The position numbers were made by a program, and so were the translations under genes. A stretch of DNA of 64,000 nucleotides from Onthophagus taurus (taxonomy: Eukaryota > Arthropoda > Insecta > Coleoptera > Scarabaeidae), in the NCBI RefSeq assembly GCF_036711975.1, contig NC_091976.1, positions 26,846,001 to 26,910,000 of the forward strand. Reading direction: 5' to 3'. A model generated the notes under the pieces. That model was given only the letters and a program-made list of their open reading frames with translations, had not been told where the DNA came from and did not search any database. This document shows positions 11,644-24,294 of this stretch, in pieces (position 1 is the first letter of the stretch; each line of letters opens with the position of its first letter).

Positions 11644-11652
11644 CTTTATATA
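11644..11652 (-). promoter_or_regulatory. TATA box of the second peptide gene
   Basis: TATATAAAG on the minus strand, followed by GGGG, about 75 bases before the start codon. Same nine bases as in the CAPA promoter. Confidence 0.6.
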
Positions 11653-11850
11653 CAAACCCACCTCTTCATACGTTTACGTATCAGACTACAGTAAACCAAT
11701 ACGCTTAGAAATTACCCTATTTTAAACCCAATTTCGCCCGCGTTCGCAGATTAATTAAACACGATCCTTTTCGTGAAATAACACGCCAGATAAAACTTCA
11801 TTACATTTTATTATTAATTAATCGTTTTTGTACATTCGTTACTTTTATAG

Positions 11851-14800
11851 TTACGATTTAAATGACCACGAAGTTAAAAGAGGAGGATTCATTTTTTGAA
11901 ACGCCACGAATCTGTTGTTGTTAAACACATCTTTATGTACGGCTGTAATTAAAAGCCCGAGGGCGGGATTTTCACGTAGGTAAGACTTGATCAACTCCGG
12001 GTGCCGTTGGTCCACTTCCAAGATAACTTTACCACCCGTTTCCAGGATATTAGATGATACTTTTAACACTAATTTAATTAAATCAAGACCGTCGTTTCCA
12101 CCATCCAAAGCATCTCTATCTTCATAACTAAATTAATAATTAAAAAAAAAAAAAAACTAATAATACAATTATAGTATAACGGATCTCGTTAGAATGAACT
12201 TCGGATATAACGGATAAAATATGTTAATCTATAAATTACGATTGTTTTATATTTTTATTGAACTAAAAGTAGAACTAACTCTAGAACTAGAAACATTCGG
12301 GTTTAGCCGCACGTCTCTAAAGACGGCTAAACCCGAATGATTCTAGTTCTATATTATAGGTTTAGTGTAAAAAAAAACACAAAACCCGAAACTTTCTAGT
12401 TGTAGTGTTAGTTTTAGTTTTGTTATTCAGCGTTGGATTGAAGATAAATGACAAAAAGGACATTGTAGAGATTGTAGAACATTGTAGAGATTTTGCAAAA
12501 AATCCCCATTAAACATTTATATAAAGATTGTGATGGAACGGATAGTGATTTTGCGAAAAGTTGGATACTGGCTAGCCGGAAAGGAATATTCGGCATCCTC
12601 TTTGGTCGTATATCGTACATCGAAAATTTTATCAAAACTTCAAATATTGTTTTCTGAAAAACTAAAAGTTATTTTTTAAAACGGGTTGGTTCATTGGAAA
12701 GAAGACACTTTTATTAACACTTTGGGAGATTTTCATACTCATATTGCAAGAACTGGATTTTATACGAATTTTTAAAACTTAATCGGCGAAAATTGCAAAA
12801 TTCGAAAAAAATGTCAATTTCAAAAAATTATTTCTCAAAAACTAAAAGCAATTTTTCAAAACGGCTTGTTGCATTAAAAAGAGGACACTTTAATTAATAA
12901 TTGGTGATATTTCCACAAGGATCCTTCAAGAAATTAATTTTATAGCGAATTTTGAAAGTTATCGATGAAAATTGCAACATCGAAAATTTTATCAAAATTT
13001 CAAATATTGTTATCTCAAAAACTAAAAGTAATTTTTCAAAACAGGTTGGATCATTGGAAAGAGGACACTTTTATTAACATTTTGACAAATTTTCAAACTC
13101 ATATTCCAAGAACTGGATTTTATACGAATTTTTAAAACTTAATTGGCGAAAATAACAAAATTCGAAAAAATTTTCGATCATTTCAAAAATTTATTTCTCA
13201 CGAACTGAAAGTGATTTTTCAAAACCACTAGTTGCATTAAAAAGAGGACACTTTAATTAATAATTGGTGATATTTCCACAAGGATCCTTCAAGAAATTAA
13301 TTTTATAGCGAATTTTGAAAGTTATCGATGAAAATTGCAACATCGAAAATTTTATCAAAATTTCAAATATTGTTATCTCAAAAACTAAAAGTAATTTTTC
13401 AAAACGTATAGGTTCATTGGAAAGAGGCCAGTTTTATTAACATTTTGACAAATTTTCGAACTCATATTCCAAGAAATGGATTTTATACGAATTTTTAAAA
13501 CTTAATTGGCGAAAATTGCAAAATTTTAAAAAATTGTCGGTCATTTCAAAAATTTATTTCTCAATAACTAAAAGTAATTTTTCAAAACGGCTTTTTGCAT
13601 TAAAAGGAGGATACTATAATTAATAATTGGTGATATTTCCAAAAGGATTCTTCAAGACATTGGCGAAGACGAATATATACAACAAGTGAAAAAAAGGAAA
13701 AGCTCAGCTCCTGGAAAAGATCTAATTACTAAGCATATATTACGAAATCTAAATCCCACCTCGCACAAATTTATTCGTCAAGCTTACAACTACTGCCTAA
13801 GGTCAAGAAAATTCCCTGAAATATGGTTCCATTATAACAATCCCCAAACCTGGCGCTGACCATTCACAACCCAAGAACTACAGACCAATAACCCTCCTTC
13901 CAGTGATAGAGAAAATCTTCGAAAGTATCATTAACCAACGAATCCTCCAAGCTACACAAGAAATCATACCAACATACCAGTTTGGATTTAAACCACAAAA
14001 CTCTATAGCCCGTCCGTTAATAACACTAGTGAATAACATACAAGTAAACCACAAACAAAAAAGAAAATCTATTGTACTGTTTTTAGACATAAATAAAGCC
14101 TTTGACACGGTATGGCATAAGGATTTACTATACAAAATGGAAAAAACAGGTGTCAATGACGACTTAATTAAAATCATAGACGAGTACCTAAAAAATAGAC
14201 AACTTCAAGTAAAGGTAGAAGAGAAATCCTCTTTCCCATTTTCGTCAGTGCAAGGTGTCCCACAGGGATCTCCTCTGTCTCCAACTTTATACAATATATT
14301 TTGCTACGATATCTATGCAGAAAACCCGACCAGCTTTGACCTAAAACTGTATATCCTGCAGTATGCAGATGACACAACATTGGTCTCACACAACACCACA
14401 CTAGACAAAGCAACCGAAAACCTTCAAATGCTTATTGGAAACTTACACCCAATCCCTCCAAGTTCCAACTTATGATTCCCAACCACCGCATGCGAGAAAG
14501 ATCTCCTAAAATTAATACTGGCACAACCACGATGAAACCTTCCAACGTTATTAAATATCTTGGTATAGATTTAGACAACAACATAAAAGTATTCAAACAC
14601 TTGAAATCTGCCAAACAAGCAAAACATTTCAGAGCTCTGACATACAAGAACGCTGAAGGCATTTCAACAAAAACTGCTACGAAGATCTATGACGCTACAG
14701 CCAATGCATCAAAGAAAACAAAAGAAAGAATAATAAAAGCAGAAATGCCTGAGAATTATAACGAAGATACGCAATAATCAAAACACTGCACAACAGTACT

Positions 14801-17271
14801 AACGAAAATCTATACGTAAGAACAAAAATACAACCAATTAACCTAAGACATGCAGAAATCAGTAAAAAATTCATCAAAAAGCCACATAATAGACGATTGC
14901 TTGACAAAATGTGCCAGAGACTGGACAACTGGACCCTATACGAAACTTTGACACACAACACAGAAGAAGAAACATAAAGTTATTTAAGTAAAACAAAATG
15001 TATTACATAATATTGTAAGGTGGAAAGATCAGAGCTTTCAAAGCTCCTGATCGGTAGCCAATAAAAATTATTTCTCTCTCTCTTTGTTTTCTCAAAAACT
15101 AAAAGCTATTTTTCAAAACGGGTTGGTTCATTGGAAAGAAGACACTTTTATTAACACTTTAGGAGATTTTCATACTCATATTCCAACAACTGGATTTTAT
15201 ATGAATTTTTAAAACATAATCGGCGAAAATTGCGGAATTCGAAAAAATCATCGATAATTTCAATAATTTATTTTTCAAAAACTAAAAGCGATTTTTCAAA
15301 ACTGCTTGTTGCATTAAAAAGAGGATACTTTAATTAATAATTGGTGATATTTTCACAAGGATCCTTCAAGAAATGAATTTTATAGCGAATTTTGAAAGTT
15401 ATCGATGAAAATTGCAACATCGAAAATTTTATCAAAACTTCAAATATTGTTTTCCCAAAAACTAAAAGTTATTTTTCAAAGCGGGTTGGTTCGTTGGAAA
15501 GAAGACTCTTTTATTAACACTTTGGGAGATTTTCATACTCATATTCCAAGAACTGGATTTTATACGAATTTTTAAAACTTAATCGGCGAAAATTGCGGAA
15601 TTCGAAAAAATCATCGATAATTTCAAAAATTTATTTCTCAAAAACTAAAAGCGATTTTTCAAAACGGCTTATTGTATTAAAAAGAGGATACTTTAATTAA
15701 TAATTGGTGATATTTCCACAAGTATCCTTCAAAAAATGAATTTTATAGCGAATTTTGCAAGTTATCGATGAAAATTGCAACATCGAAAATTTTATCAAAA
15801 CTTCAAATATTGTTTTCTCAAAAACTAAAAGTTATTTTTCAAAACGGGTTGGTTCATTGGAAAGAAAACACTTTTATTAACACTTTAGGAGATTTTCATA
15901 CTCATATTCCAACCACTGGATTTTATACGAATTTTTAAAACTTAATCGGCGAAAATTGCAAAATTCGAAAAAAAAGTCAATTTCAAAAAATTATTTCTCA
16001 AAAACTAAAAGCGATTTTTCAAAACGGCTTATTGCATTAAAAAGAGGATACTTTAATTAATAATTGGTGATATTTCCACAAGGATTCTTCAAAAAATGAA
16101 TTTTATAGCGAATTTTGCAAGTTATCCTATCCAAAAAATCCTATTTGGGTTGAACTTGATTATTATCTGCAGTGTCCAACACTTAAAAGAGATACTAATT
16201 CCTGTGAATGGTGGAGTACTAATTAATAGGTTTTTAAATTATATATATTGGATATCTGTTTCACCAGTAGTAAAGATGAAAGAGGTGAGAAACAGGAAGA
16301 TTAGAACATATTATAAAATTGCCAAATTTTTTAATTGATTGTTGTATATTTTTCATTGAACCCATATTAATCCATTATATTGAAGTTTTACTACAATAAA
16401 AACAAATACTTACAGCCTAATTTCAGGTTGTAAATATTCTATATCCCCTGTAGGAATATAAGGAGGATTCGAAACAATTAATTTAAATTTTTTTAAGATT
16501 AATTGAGAGACATTTTCTTCTAAAATTTCCTTATTAATCACCCTGAGGCGATTAAAAACGCCGTGAATTTTCGCATTTTCTTCGGTTAATGCACAAGCTT
16601 CGTTTGATTTATCTATGGCAATGATTTTAATCTGTAACCATTTTAATTTAATTAAAATACAACACTAAAAAGTGTTTTTTTACGTTTGGATTCATTTTTA
16701 ATAAAGCTATGCTAATAGCTCCTGAGCCACAACATAATTCTAAAATTTCTGAGACGTCATTGCATTCGTTAAGTGCTAAATCGACGATTTGTTCGGTTTC
16801 TGGTCTTGGAATAAAGACTGGTTCACGCATTTTGAGGGTTAAATTTTTAAAATCCCATTCGCCAATAATATACTGCATTGGTTTACTAAATAATAACATT
16901 TAAATAATTAAAAATATAAATATTTTAAATAAAACTAACTTTTTTAATCTTAATTCGCATAATTGGGTTATTTTATCTGTTTGTTTGAACGTTAGGTATT
17001 TATTCATGTTGGTATAAACATCAGAAACCTATAAATTAATTAATTAATTAATCGTCGTATTAACTCAAATATATACCTTTTTTGTGTTTAAAACGTGTGC
17101 TATTATATTATCAATCGAGCTTTCTGGTTCACCTATACATTTCTCTAAAAATATTCTTTTCCATTTCTTCAGAATATTATCAATTTTGTTCTCATCTTTT
17201 TTAATGTTATAATCGTGCACGAAAGCGGCGAGATTTTTCGTTAAACAATTTGGGTATAAATATCGAAACAT
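11851..17271 (-). CDS. HEMK1: HEMK1 / PrmC-type release factor glutamine methyltransferase
   Basis: Five exons on the minus strand: 17077-17271, 16940-17028, 16684-16885, 16414-16631 and 11851-12127; together 326 residues, the usual size of animal HEMK1. The family methylates the glutamine of the GGQ motif in class-1 release factors using S-adenosylmethionine; the HEMK1 branch works in mitochondria. Visible marks: the N-terminal helical domain (exons 1-2), QYIIGEWDF then FIPRPETE, the SAM-binding loop [14 protein letters not shown] (normally E-x-G-x-G-S-G, here with CC), AIDKS for the second SAM contact, and the catalytic NPPY in [12 protein letters not shown]. The last exon gives [15 protein letters not shown] and [10 protein letters not shown], typical of the animal enzyme. 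All phases agree. The last intron (12128-16413) is 4.3 kb and full of transposons. The first glycine of the SAM loop is Cys, which is unusual but tolerable. Confidence 0.92.
12190..12425. repeat. Hairpin repeat of the 'CTAGAACTAG / TTTAGCCG' family
   Basis: AACATTCGGGTTTAGCCG and its reverse complement CGGCTAAACCCGAATG flank a short loop (ACGTCTCTAAAGA), with further inverted runs of CTAGAACTAG outside. The same hairpin recurs near 18325-18350, 55800-55850, 58650-58720 and many times at 63040-64000. It looks like a small non-autonomous element or fold-back repeat. It lies in the last HEMK1 intron. Confidence 0.75.
12529..16269 (+). mobile_element. hAT-like non-autonomous element (copy 1), with a LINE inside
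   Basis: Begins TGTGATGGAACGGATAGTG and ends GGATATCTGTTTCACCAGTA, close to the inverted ends of the well-preserved copy at 50800-53485. The flanks are ATAAAGAT (12521-12528) and GTAAAGAT (16270-16277), an 8-base target duplication with one mismatch. The interior is a tandem satellite of about 360 bases made of two half-units, one marked GGTTGGTTCATTGGAAAG and one marked CGGCTTGTTGCATTAAAAAG. A jockey-like LINE fragment (13655-15087) interrupts it. No transposase is present. All of it lies in the last HEMK1 intron. Confidence 0.75.
13655..15087 (+). mobile_element. Jockey-like LINE, 5'-truncated and broken
   Basis: The open frame 13903-14475 carries reverse transcriptase blocks: [27 protein letters not shown] and the catalytic [13 protein letters not shown] preceding piece in another frame (about 13690-13850) has the SAPGKD-type block, and 14472-14777 gives the downstream thumb region, so at least two frameshifts have occurred. 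Endonuclease and ORF1 are missing, as in 5'-truncated copies. The 3' end has AATAAAAATTATTTCTCTCTCTCTTTG before the host satellite resumes. It is inserted in the satellite of hAT copy 1, so it is younger than that copy. Confidence 0.85.
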
Positions 17272-17710
17272 TTTTCAAAATCAATAATTTGTGTGAAAAC
17301 AGATATTCTTTTTGACATTTCCTTTTTATAGGTTATGAAGGCGTCATGTGTTAGCTTTCTTGATTACTTTCTCCTCTTATCCTAGATTACCTTCCTTTTT
17401 AGATTAGATCCGTATTATTTTAAGGGGGTTGTTTTTAGTTTAATTTGGGGGTAATCCAATTAAGTGTGAAACGAAATTAACTTAATGAAAGAAATTATTT
17501 TAAGGTTATGTTATGATTTTAATTTTTGACAATTCGTTGCAAGGTCCGTTGAGTAAATACTGTATAGGTAACTGTATAAGAATTGACATTTCTATGTTTT
17601 TATTTATACAGTGTACCTATTTCACTTAAGAAGAATATACAAAAATATTAAAAAAAAGATATAAAATAAAATAAAAAAAACATTAAAATATAAATCGAAA
17701 TATTAACGGT
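17272..17710. other. HEMK1 upstream region
   Basis: About 440 bases upstream of the HEMK1 start codon. It holds a short poly-pyrimidine stretch (CTTTCTCCTCTTATCC) and an A-rich segment. There is no clear TATA box and no gene seen. Confidence 0.3.
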
Positions 17711-18280
17711 TAAAATTTTATTATTTTTAGGTTATCCAACTTGACTCGGTTACCATGGTGATTCAGATCCAAATATTGCATGTGCTCAAAATTGAAATTG
17801 AATTTAAGTTTTTTTAAGGAAAAAGTCTTATTTAATTGGTTTAAAAGGCTGTGTTTAACTCAAAATTGGTTTATCTAGGGAATTATAAACAAGGTAAGTG
17901 GATTAAATCAAAAAAAGATATTTTTAATTTGTTTCTCTTAATTAGAATCGATTTAAATTAATTACAATTAACGAATTTGTTATGAATGCGAGATAATCGT
18001 AAAGAATTCGAATTGTTTTAAAATTAATAAAAATTAGGTTAGAATTGATAAAAAAATTGGAATAAAATTTTATTATTTTAAGGTTATCCAAGTTGACTTG
18101 GTTACCATGGTGATTAAGATACAAACAGGAGTTGTCTGTCAAAATTGACGTTGAATTGAAGTTTTTTTAATGAAAAACACATAATTAATTGGATTTAAAG
18201 GTTGTATTTAATTCAAGATGGGTAAATGGATGAAATTATAAGCAAGGTAAGTGGATTAAATCAAAAAAAATTTTTTTAGA
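17711..18280 (+). repeat. Tandem duplication, two copies ~353 bp apart, each with a splice-donor-like site
   Basis: The block TTTTATTATTTT(T/A)AGGTTATCCAA(C/G)TTGACT(C/T)GGTTACCATGGTGATT occurs at about 17715 and 18068. Both copies run on to CAAGGTAAGTGGATTAAATC at about 17890 and 18243, with an excellent donor (AAG/GTAAGTGG). The later part of each is less alike. No open frame is kept. They could be duplicated non-coding first exons of a plus-strand transcript or simply a local duplication. No plus-strand gene is seen downstream. Confidence 0.55.
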
Positions 18281-18329
18281 TCAATTAAAATGTACAAGAA
18301 TTTAGGGTTAAATAATAATTAACACTAGA

Positions 18330-19890
18330 CCTAGAACTAGAAAGTTTTAGGTTTAGCTTCATAAAATAACCTTTAAAGTGAGTCCAAACTTGACGCATTT
18401 ATCTTAAAAAACCAAAAAGTTCGAACTTTCAACTTTTAATTTTGACATATTTGTTAACTTCATACAAAATCCTTTAAAATGAGTCCAAACTCGACATATT
18501 TAACTTTAATATTAATGGAAATACAATCATTTCCGGTTTGAAACGTCAACGTCAATTTTGACATATTTGTCATCTTCATTAAAAAACCTTTAAAATGAGT
18601 CCAAAGATGACGCACTTATCTTAAAAAACAAAAAAAGTTAGAATAAAAGACATTAAACCCGAAGTTAGCAACAATGAAGATAGCAATTTAATAATTAAAT
18701 ATTAATACCAACCTCAATTTTTAATTTTTTTTTATTCTATTTCTGTTTTTGTAATAAATTTTAAGACATTTTATAAAAATTAAGAATTTGTCAAAATGAC
18801 ATTGACATTTCAAGCCGGAAGTTGCTTATATCTCGACTAATATTGGTATTAAACGTATCATGGTTGGGCTCATTTTAAACGATTTTTCACGATAATTACA
18901 AATATGTCAAAATTGACGTTGACATTTCTAACCGGAAGTTGATCATAACTTCATTAATATTGAAGATAAATATGTCGTGTTTGTACTCATTTTGAAGGAT
19001 TTTTAATGGAGATTACAAATATGTCAAAATTGAGGTTGACATTTTAAATCTGAAGTTAGTTATCATATAATAGACAAATGAACCTCTTCATGGTGTTCTT
19101 TCATGATGTATTCTTTATTAAAGAAACCTTTAAAATGAGTCCAAAGATGACGCACTTATCTCAAAAAACAAAAAGTTACAATATAAAACGTTAAACCCGA
19201 AGTTAGCAACGATGAAGATAGCAATTTAATTATTAAATATTAATACCAACCTTAATTTTTAATTTTTTTTATAATAAATTTTAAGACATTTTATAAAAAT
19301 TAAGAATTTGTCAAAATGACATTGACATTTCCAACCGGAAGTTGCTTATATCTCGACTAATATTGGTATTAAACGTATCGTGTTTGTACTCATTTTAAAG
19401 GATTTTTTACGACAATTACAAATATGTCAAAATTAAGGTTGACATTTTAAATCTGAAGTTAGTTATCATATAATAGACAAATGGACAACTTCATGGTGTT
19501 CTTTCATGATGTATTCTTTATTAAAAAACGTTTACAATAAGTATAAACATGACGCACTTATTTCAAAAAAACAAAAAAGTTTGAATAAAAAACGTTAATA
19601 CCGAAGTTAGCAACAATGAAGATAGCAATTTAGTTATTAAATATTAATACCATCCTTAATTTTTAATTTTTTTTTGTTTTTGTAATAAATTTTAAGACAT
19701 TTTATAAAAATTAAGAATTTGTCAAAATGACATTGACATTTCAAACCGGAAGTTGCTTATATCTCGACTAATATTGGTAAATGTTTGGGCTCATTTTAAA
19801 GGATTTTTCACGATAATTATAAATGTGTCAAAATTGACGTTGACATTTCTATCCGGAAGTTGATAACTTCATTAATATTGAAGATAAATA
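18330..19890. repeat. Degenerate tandem repeat, about three copies of 410-520 bp
   Basis: TTAAGACATTTTATAAAAATTAAG recurs at about 18761, 19281 and 19691, and the segment ending ACGCACTTATCTCAAAAAACAAAAAGT recurs at about 18610, 19150 and 19553. Inside each copy, GTCAAAATTGACGTTGACATTT with CCGGAAGTTG appears in several diverged forms, so there is a shorter sub-repeat too. No coding capacity. Confidence 0.75.
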
Positions 19891-20211
19891 AAAAAACAAT
19901 TGAATGCCTTATTATGGCAAACAAAATATTAAACAAGTTTTGTATAAAATTTTTTTTTGTAAAGTTGATGCTTACCAAGATATATACTATATTCCATACA
20001 TAATGGGCATCCTGTATATTATATTATAATTTTCCTCCAATGACGGCACGTTTAATTCGTTCTGAATTCCTTGTTTTTGTGTGAAGTTGAAAAAATGAAT
20101 CAGAATGACAAACATAAAAAAAATTAATTTAATGATATAATTGTTATAAATATTATTTATTTAAATAAATTAACAATAATAAATACATCATCTAAATTAA
20201 CCACGGAATTA

Positions 20212-23200
20212 TTAAATATCACAGTTTTCCTTTTTATCGATCTTTTTTGATTTGTACTTTTTTATGATAAATTCGATGGACCATATTAAAACAGCCATAA
20301 AAGTAATTAAATTAATTAAATAGATGCATTTAACGTACGTCCCTGTTACGTCTTTAATTACACCTAAAAAGCAATGATTATAAATTAACAAAAAAGAAAA
20401 TTGTTTAATTTCTTACCCAATAATGGACCGCCCATAAAAATTAAAATGCCATTTATTGTAAATTGCAATCCTAAAGCTGCTGGTAATTTTTCAATCGGTA
20501 CATGACAAGGCATTACCAGACTCCAATAAACTAATCGAGCCCCTCGACAACTTCCAATTGCAACGGCGCAAAAAAGTAAAGGAACAAATCCGTTTACGAA
20601 TAATAAAGCTAAAAAAGGTTATTTTAATAAACATTTTTGTGATTTTTAATAAAACTTACAACTTCTTGCACAAATTAAGCATAAAAGAGTAATCATTAAC
20701 ATTTGCCTTTCAGGTCGATTTAAAATTTCGGCAATATACGGCGCTAGAAATCTTAAAATAATATCAGCTATTGCAAAAGTTGACATAAATATAGCAATTT
20801 GTTCCGTGGTCAAATTAAAATCAGCCATAATAAATGGTATGAGAATTAGACAGTTAATTTCCGAGAGGAAATCCAAAGAGAGCCCAAGAACTATGCTGAC
20901 AAACGTGGGATCTTTCAACATTTCAAAATTAAACGTTCTATTCATAAAATCAATAAATCTTTCCCAAAATGATGCTTTTTCTGATAACATTTTATACTTT
21001 TCGTTATTATTTCCAGTGTTTTGTTCAAAACAAACTGATCCAGTCAATTCATCAATTGAAAGTCTAGATATTGCGTGTAAAGAAATATTTGAGTCGGTTA
21101 ATAAAACCGAGGGCCTTCTACTCCTTGTATATTCATTACTATCTAAAAATTTATCTTCTTCTTCGTTTATTTCGTCTTCTTTAACAGGAACCATATGCCA
21201 TTCAACCGGTTGAAGCAGTAAAGCAGCCACTAAAACGTGTCCAGCCACAGCTGCTAATATAATCATAATCGACTTAACATCAAATTCTGTCATCATATAC
21301 GAAACCAATTGAGGCATTAAAATTGGTCCTAAACCGTAAATCGCAGAGACGTAACCATTTACTTTTGAACGTTTTTTAACAAAATACGAATTTAATGCGA
21401 CGGAAAATCCTTGAAGACCCATCCCATAACCTAATGCTACAAAACAAAATTGTTAATTTGTTTCTAATTATTATTAGCAATAAAAGTTACAGGTTATGAT
21501 TCCGTAAGCGATCATAAAATGTTCAAACCGTGTTGAATGAGCTGTAAAAATTAATCCTAAGACGATAAATATTCCACTTGCGAAAGAAATCGCCCTGTAT
21601 CCATAATGTTTTATTAACGGGCCAATTACGATCCCGCAAATGTTCGAAACTGCTAAATTCGTGTTGAGAATTAACGTGTTTTGAGTTCCCGTAAATCCTA
21701 AGTCGTTGAAAATATCTTTGTAGAGGAGGCCAAAAGTTTGGGCGATTGGAAAAATTATAAACTGAAAAAAAAATTATTTTAATATAATTTTTGTATATAA
21801 TATTCATGATAATATGGATAAAAAGTTAAAATAGATGAGCTAGTGGGAGAAATTGGATAACTTTCAAAAGTTCTAGCCTTAAGACACGATACAAAGAAGT
21901 TTTGTGATTTGTGACGAGGGCAAGAATTTTAGTTTTAATGGTACCGAAACGAGTTTAAGAAATAATGTTAGTGCTGCGAAAGACTTCCAGAATATCTCAG
22001 TAGGATACGATACCAAACGACAGATGGAAGACATATAAATAGCACTCGACAAAGCAATCAAAAACATTTCTCCTTACATAGAATGTCTGGTGAATGACGA
22101 TATCATTACAATACCACTAATGTATTTCATTAACAGGCGAACAACAGAGGTTCAAATCAAGGAGATCCTCGTCTTTGTCATAAGAAAAATAACGGAAAAA
22201 TCAATCATATACAGCCAAAATGGGAAATAAGGAGTCAAAATTCTATGTTAAGCAGATGTGGTGCTCGACTAGAATGATCTTCAGATATTACTGTACCAAT
22301 TTAATAATATTAATATATATTTAAACTTGTACAAGCAATATCTAGTCTTCTACAAGCAGTATCCAGTCTTTTTCCACCATATACAGGGTGTGTCTCCGAA
22401 ATGCGTGTACAACGAAAGACCACAAATTCCTTGACTCAAAATAGGTCGATTTAAGTTAAGTTATCTATATCCAAAGTTGCTTCGTTTCGCCGCTAGATTG
22501 AGTCCTCTAGCGGCGAAACGAAGCCTGAAAAATGGTTTCAATTGATTTACACGTTTTCGAGTTATAAAAAATAAAAGAATTTTTTTTGCTAACTTTGAAG
22601 TCCTCTAGTGACGAAACGAAGCAACTTTGGATATAGATAACTTAACTTAAATCGACCTATTTTGAGCCAAGAAATCTGTGGTCTTCCGTTGTACACGCAT
22701 TTCGGAGACACCCTGTATATATCTTTGGCTTTGCCGAATATTAAAAACCTATTATATAGTACTCCACCATTCACAGAAATTAGTATCTCTTTTAGGTGTT
22801 GGACACTGCTGATAATAATCAAGTTCAACCCCAATAGGACTTTTTTCGTTGAATACAACTTTATTTAGTCGAATTTTGCAATTTTCGCCGATTAGATTTT
22901 AAAAATTCGTATAAAATCCAGTTCTTGGAATATGAGTTTGAAATTGTCCTAAACTGTTAATAAGAGTGTCCTCTTTCCAATGAACCAACACGTTTTGAAA
23001 AATAACTTTTAGTTTTTGAGAAAACAATATTTGAAGTTTTGATAAAATTTTCGATGTTGCAATTTTCATCGATAACTTTCAAAATTCGCTATAAAATTAA
23101 TTTCTTGAAGGATCCTTGTGGAAATATCACCAATTATTAATTAAAGTATCCTCTTTTTAGAGTTGCTTCGTTAGTTAAGTCAGCATCAAATAGTTCATTT

Positions 23201-24294
23201 TGTATCTTGGATCCAAATAAGTTGATATTTCTTATCAGCTTTCTTATTAATTTCATTTGTATTCAAATATCGCAATAATGTGGCAATGTAGGGTATCACT
23301 TCAGAAATTCACCAGAAGTATATAAAATAGAATCACTATCCGTTCCATCACTAATTAGCAGTATTCTAATAGTACTCTTAGTTTTTAGCCAGTAGTATTT
23401 ACTCTTCTAAGACCAAGTCTTCTATAAGGGCAATCAAATCATCCATTAGCAGAATTGTGTCTTCTGCTAACAATATCTAATCTGTTAAAAGCAATGTCGA
23501 GTCTCCATTAGTAGTATCTAATCTTTAGCCAGCAGTATCTACTCTTCTAAGACCAAGTCTTTTATAAGAGCAATCAAAATTCCATTAGCAGAATCTTGTT
23601 TTCTGCTAACAATAAACTAATGTATGTTTATAGCTCAAATTATTATAGTTAACAATGAATGGAGCACTTAAATGTTTTTATAGACGATGTTTTTTGCAAT
23701 TTAATAGAAAATCAAGAGTTTTGAGACAGTAATCGCCATGAATAATCGCCAGAATTGGTTAGCTTTAAATTACTGAATTTTTATGTGAAGTGTACATGTA
23801 TTTAGGCCCTAAAACTATTTATATTAATATTGTTAAACCGATACGGATGATTTAAAACATTTTGATTGGTTTTAAATGGTTTGAATAAATCTTAAATGAT
23901 TCTATCTATTTGAGACCTTCAATTGACCTGAATCAATATATAATAGTAAGTGGTTTGATTTAGTTTCTTAATGAATTCGATAAAAGTACTTAAACAATTA
24001 AATAAATAATCGTAGATAGAGTTAATTGTGTAAACTCACTTTGAAAAAAAAAGTTTTTCCAATCTAAGCATGTAATTTTTAAAAGAAGAATTTACGACTT
24101 TTATAAAAATCTTATCTTCATCACGTCTGGTTTTTGCTGAGATAAAATGCAATCAATAGCTCTTTTAAAATTTGTTTATTAACAATTTCATCACATTACG
24201 CATTAATAATTTTACTTACAAAATTTAAAGCAACTCCAGCTGCTATCATCCAACCCCAACCCCCATCTGGGGGAACAAGTTTTCTTCTCAACAT
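20212..24294 (-). CDS. MCT-A: monocarboxylate transporter-like (SLC16, MFS)
   Basis: Minus-strand exons 24220-24294, 21491-21761, 20660-21436, 20417-20608 and 20212-20363; 488 residues, normal for SLC16. The first exon gives MLRRKLVPPDGGWGWMI, the family motif at the start of the first membrane helix. The 777-nt exon holds the TM5 motif YFVKKRSKVNGYVSAIYGLGP, an acidic and serine-rich middle loop after LLQPVEWH, and in TM8 ADIILRF, the D-x3-R pair that corresponds to Asp302/Arg306 of mammalian MCT1. Twelve membrane helices are expected, with both ends in the cytosol. Unlike its neighbours it has no intron in the middle loop. Substrate is unknown; SLC16-type carriers move lactate, pyruvate or other small molecules. 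Intron 1 (2.5 kb) contains transposons. A second candidate first exon lies at 24969-25040. Confidence 0.9.
21810..22320. other. Intron 1 of MCT-A, unrecognised segment
   Basis: Less A/T-rich sequence of about 500 bases with short open stretches in several frames, probably an old transposon remnant. No motif recognised. Confidence 0.3.
22382..22717. mobile_element. Fold-back element with TACAGGGTGT ends
   Basis: TACAGGGTGTGTCTCCGAAA at the left is mirrored by TTTCGGAGACACCCTGTA at the right; the arms extend more than 100 bases, including GTGTACAACG-AAGACCACA, GGTCGATTTAAGTTAAGTTA and GCTTCGTTTCG. Flanking TA on both sides fits a TA target duplication. It is a non-autonomous element. It interrupts sequence related to the hAT-like family. 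Confidence 0.8.
22730..23353 (-). mobile_element. hAT-like element (copy 2, reverse orientation, shortened)
   Basis: Contains the internal end block ACTCCACCATTCACAG ... CAAGTTCAACCCCAATAGGAC, one 360-bp satellite unit in reverse orientation, and at 23328-23353 the terminal sequence CACTATCCGTTCCATCACTA. The far end is lost or separated by the fold-back element at 22382-22717. Located in intron 1 of MCT-A. Confidence 0.7.
23354..23640. repeat. Degenerate ~25-bp minisatellite
   Basis: Repeated variants of AGTATCTAGTCTTCTGCTAGC, for example AGCAGTATCTACTCTTCTAAG and TAACAATATCTAATCTG. The same text is found before this hAT copy (22320-22380) and around the copies at 46310 and 50800-53485. Confidence 0.65.

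Noticed and set aside
12262-12360. Structured RNA gene (hairpin with AACATTCGGGTTTAGCCG stem)
   Set aside because: The hairpin recurs at several other places with different flanks, which fits a fold-back repeat better than an RNA gene.
20806-21213. Plus-strand frame of 135 codons
   Set aside because: It is antisense to the large exon of MCT-A, which has all the transporter motifs.
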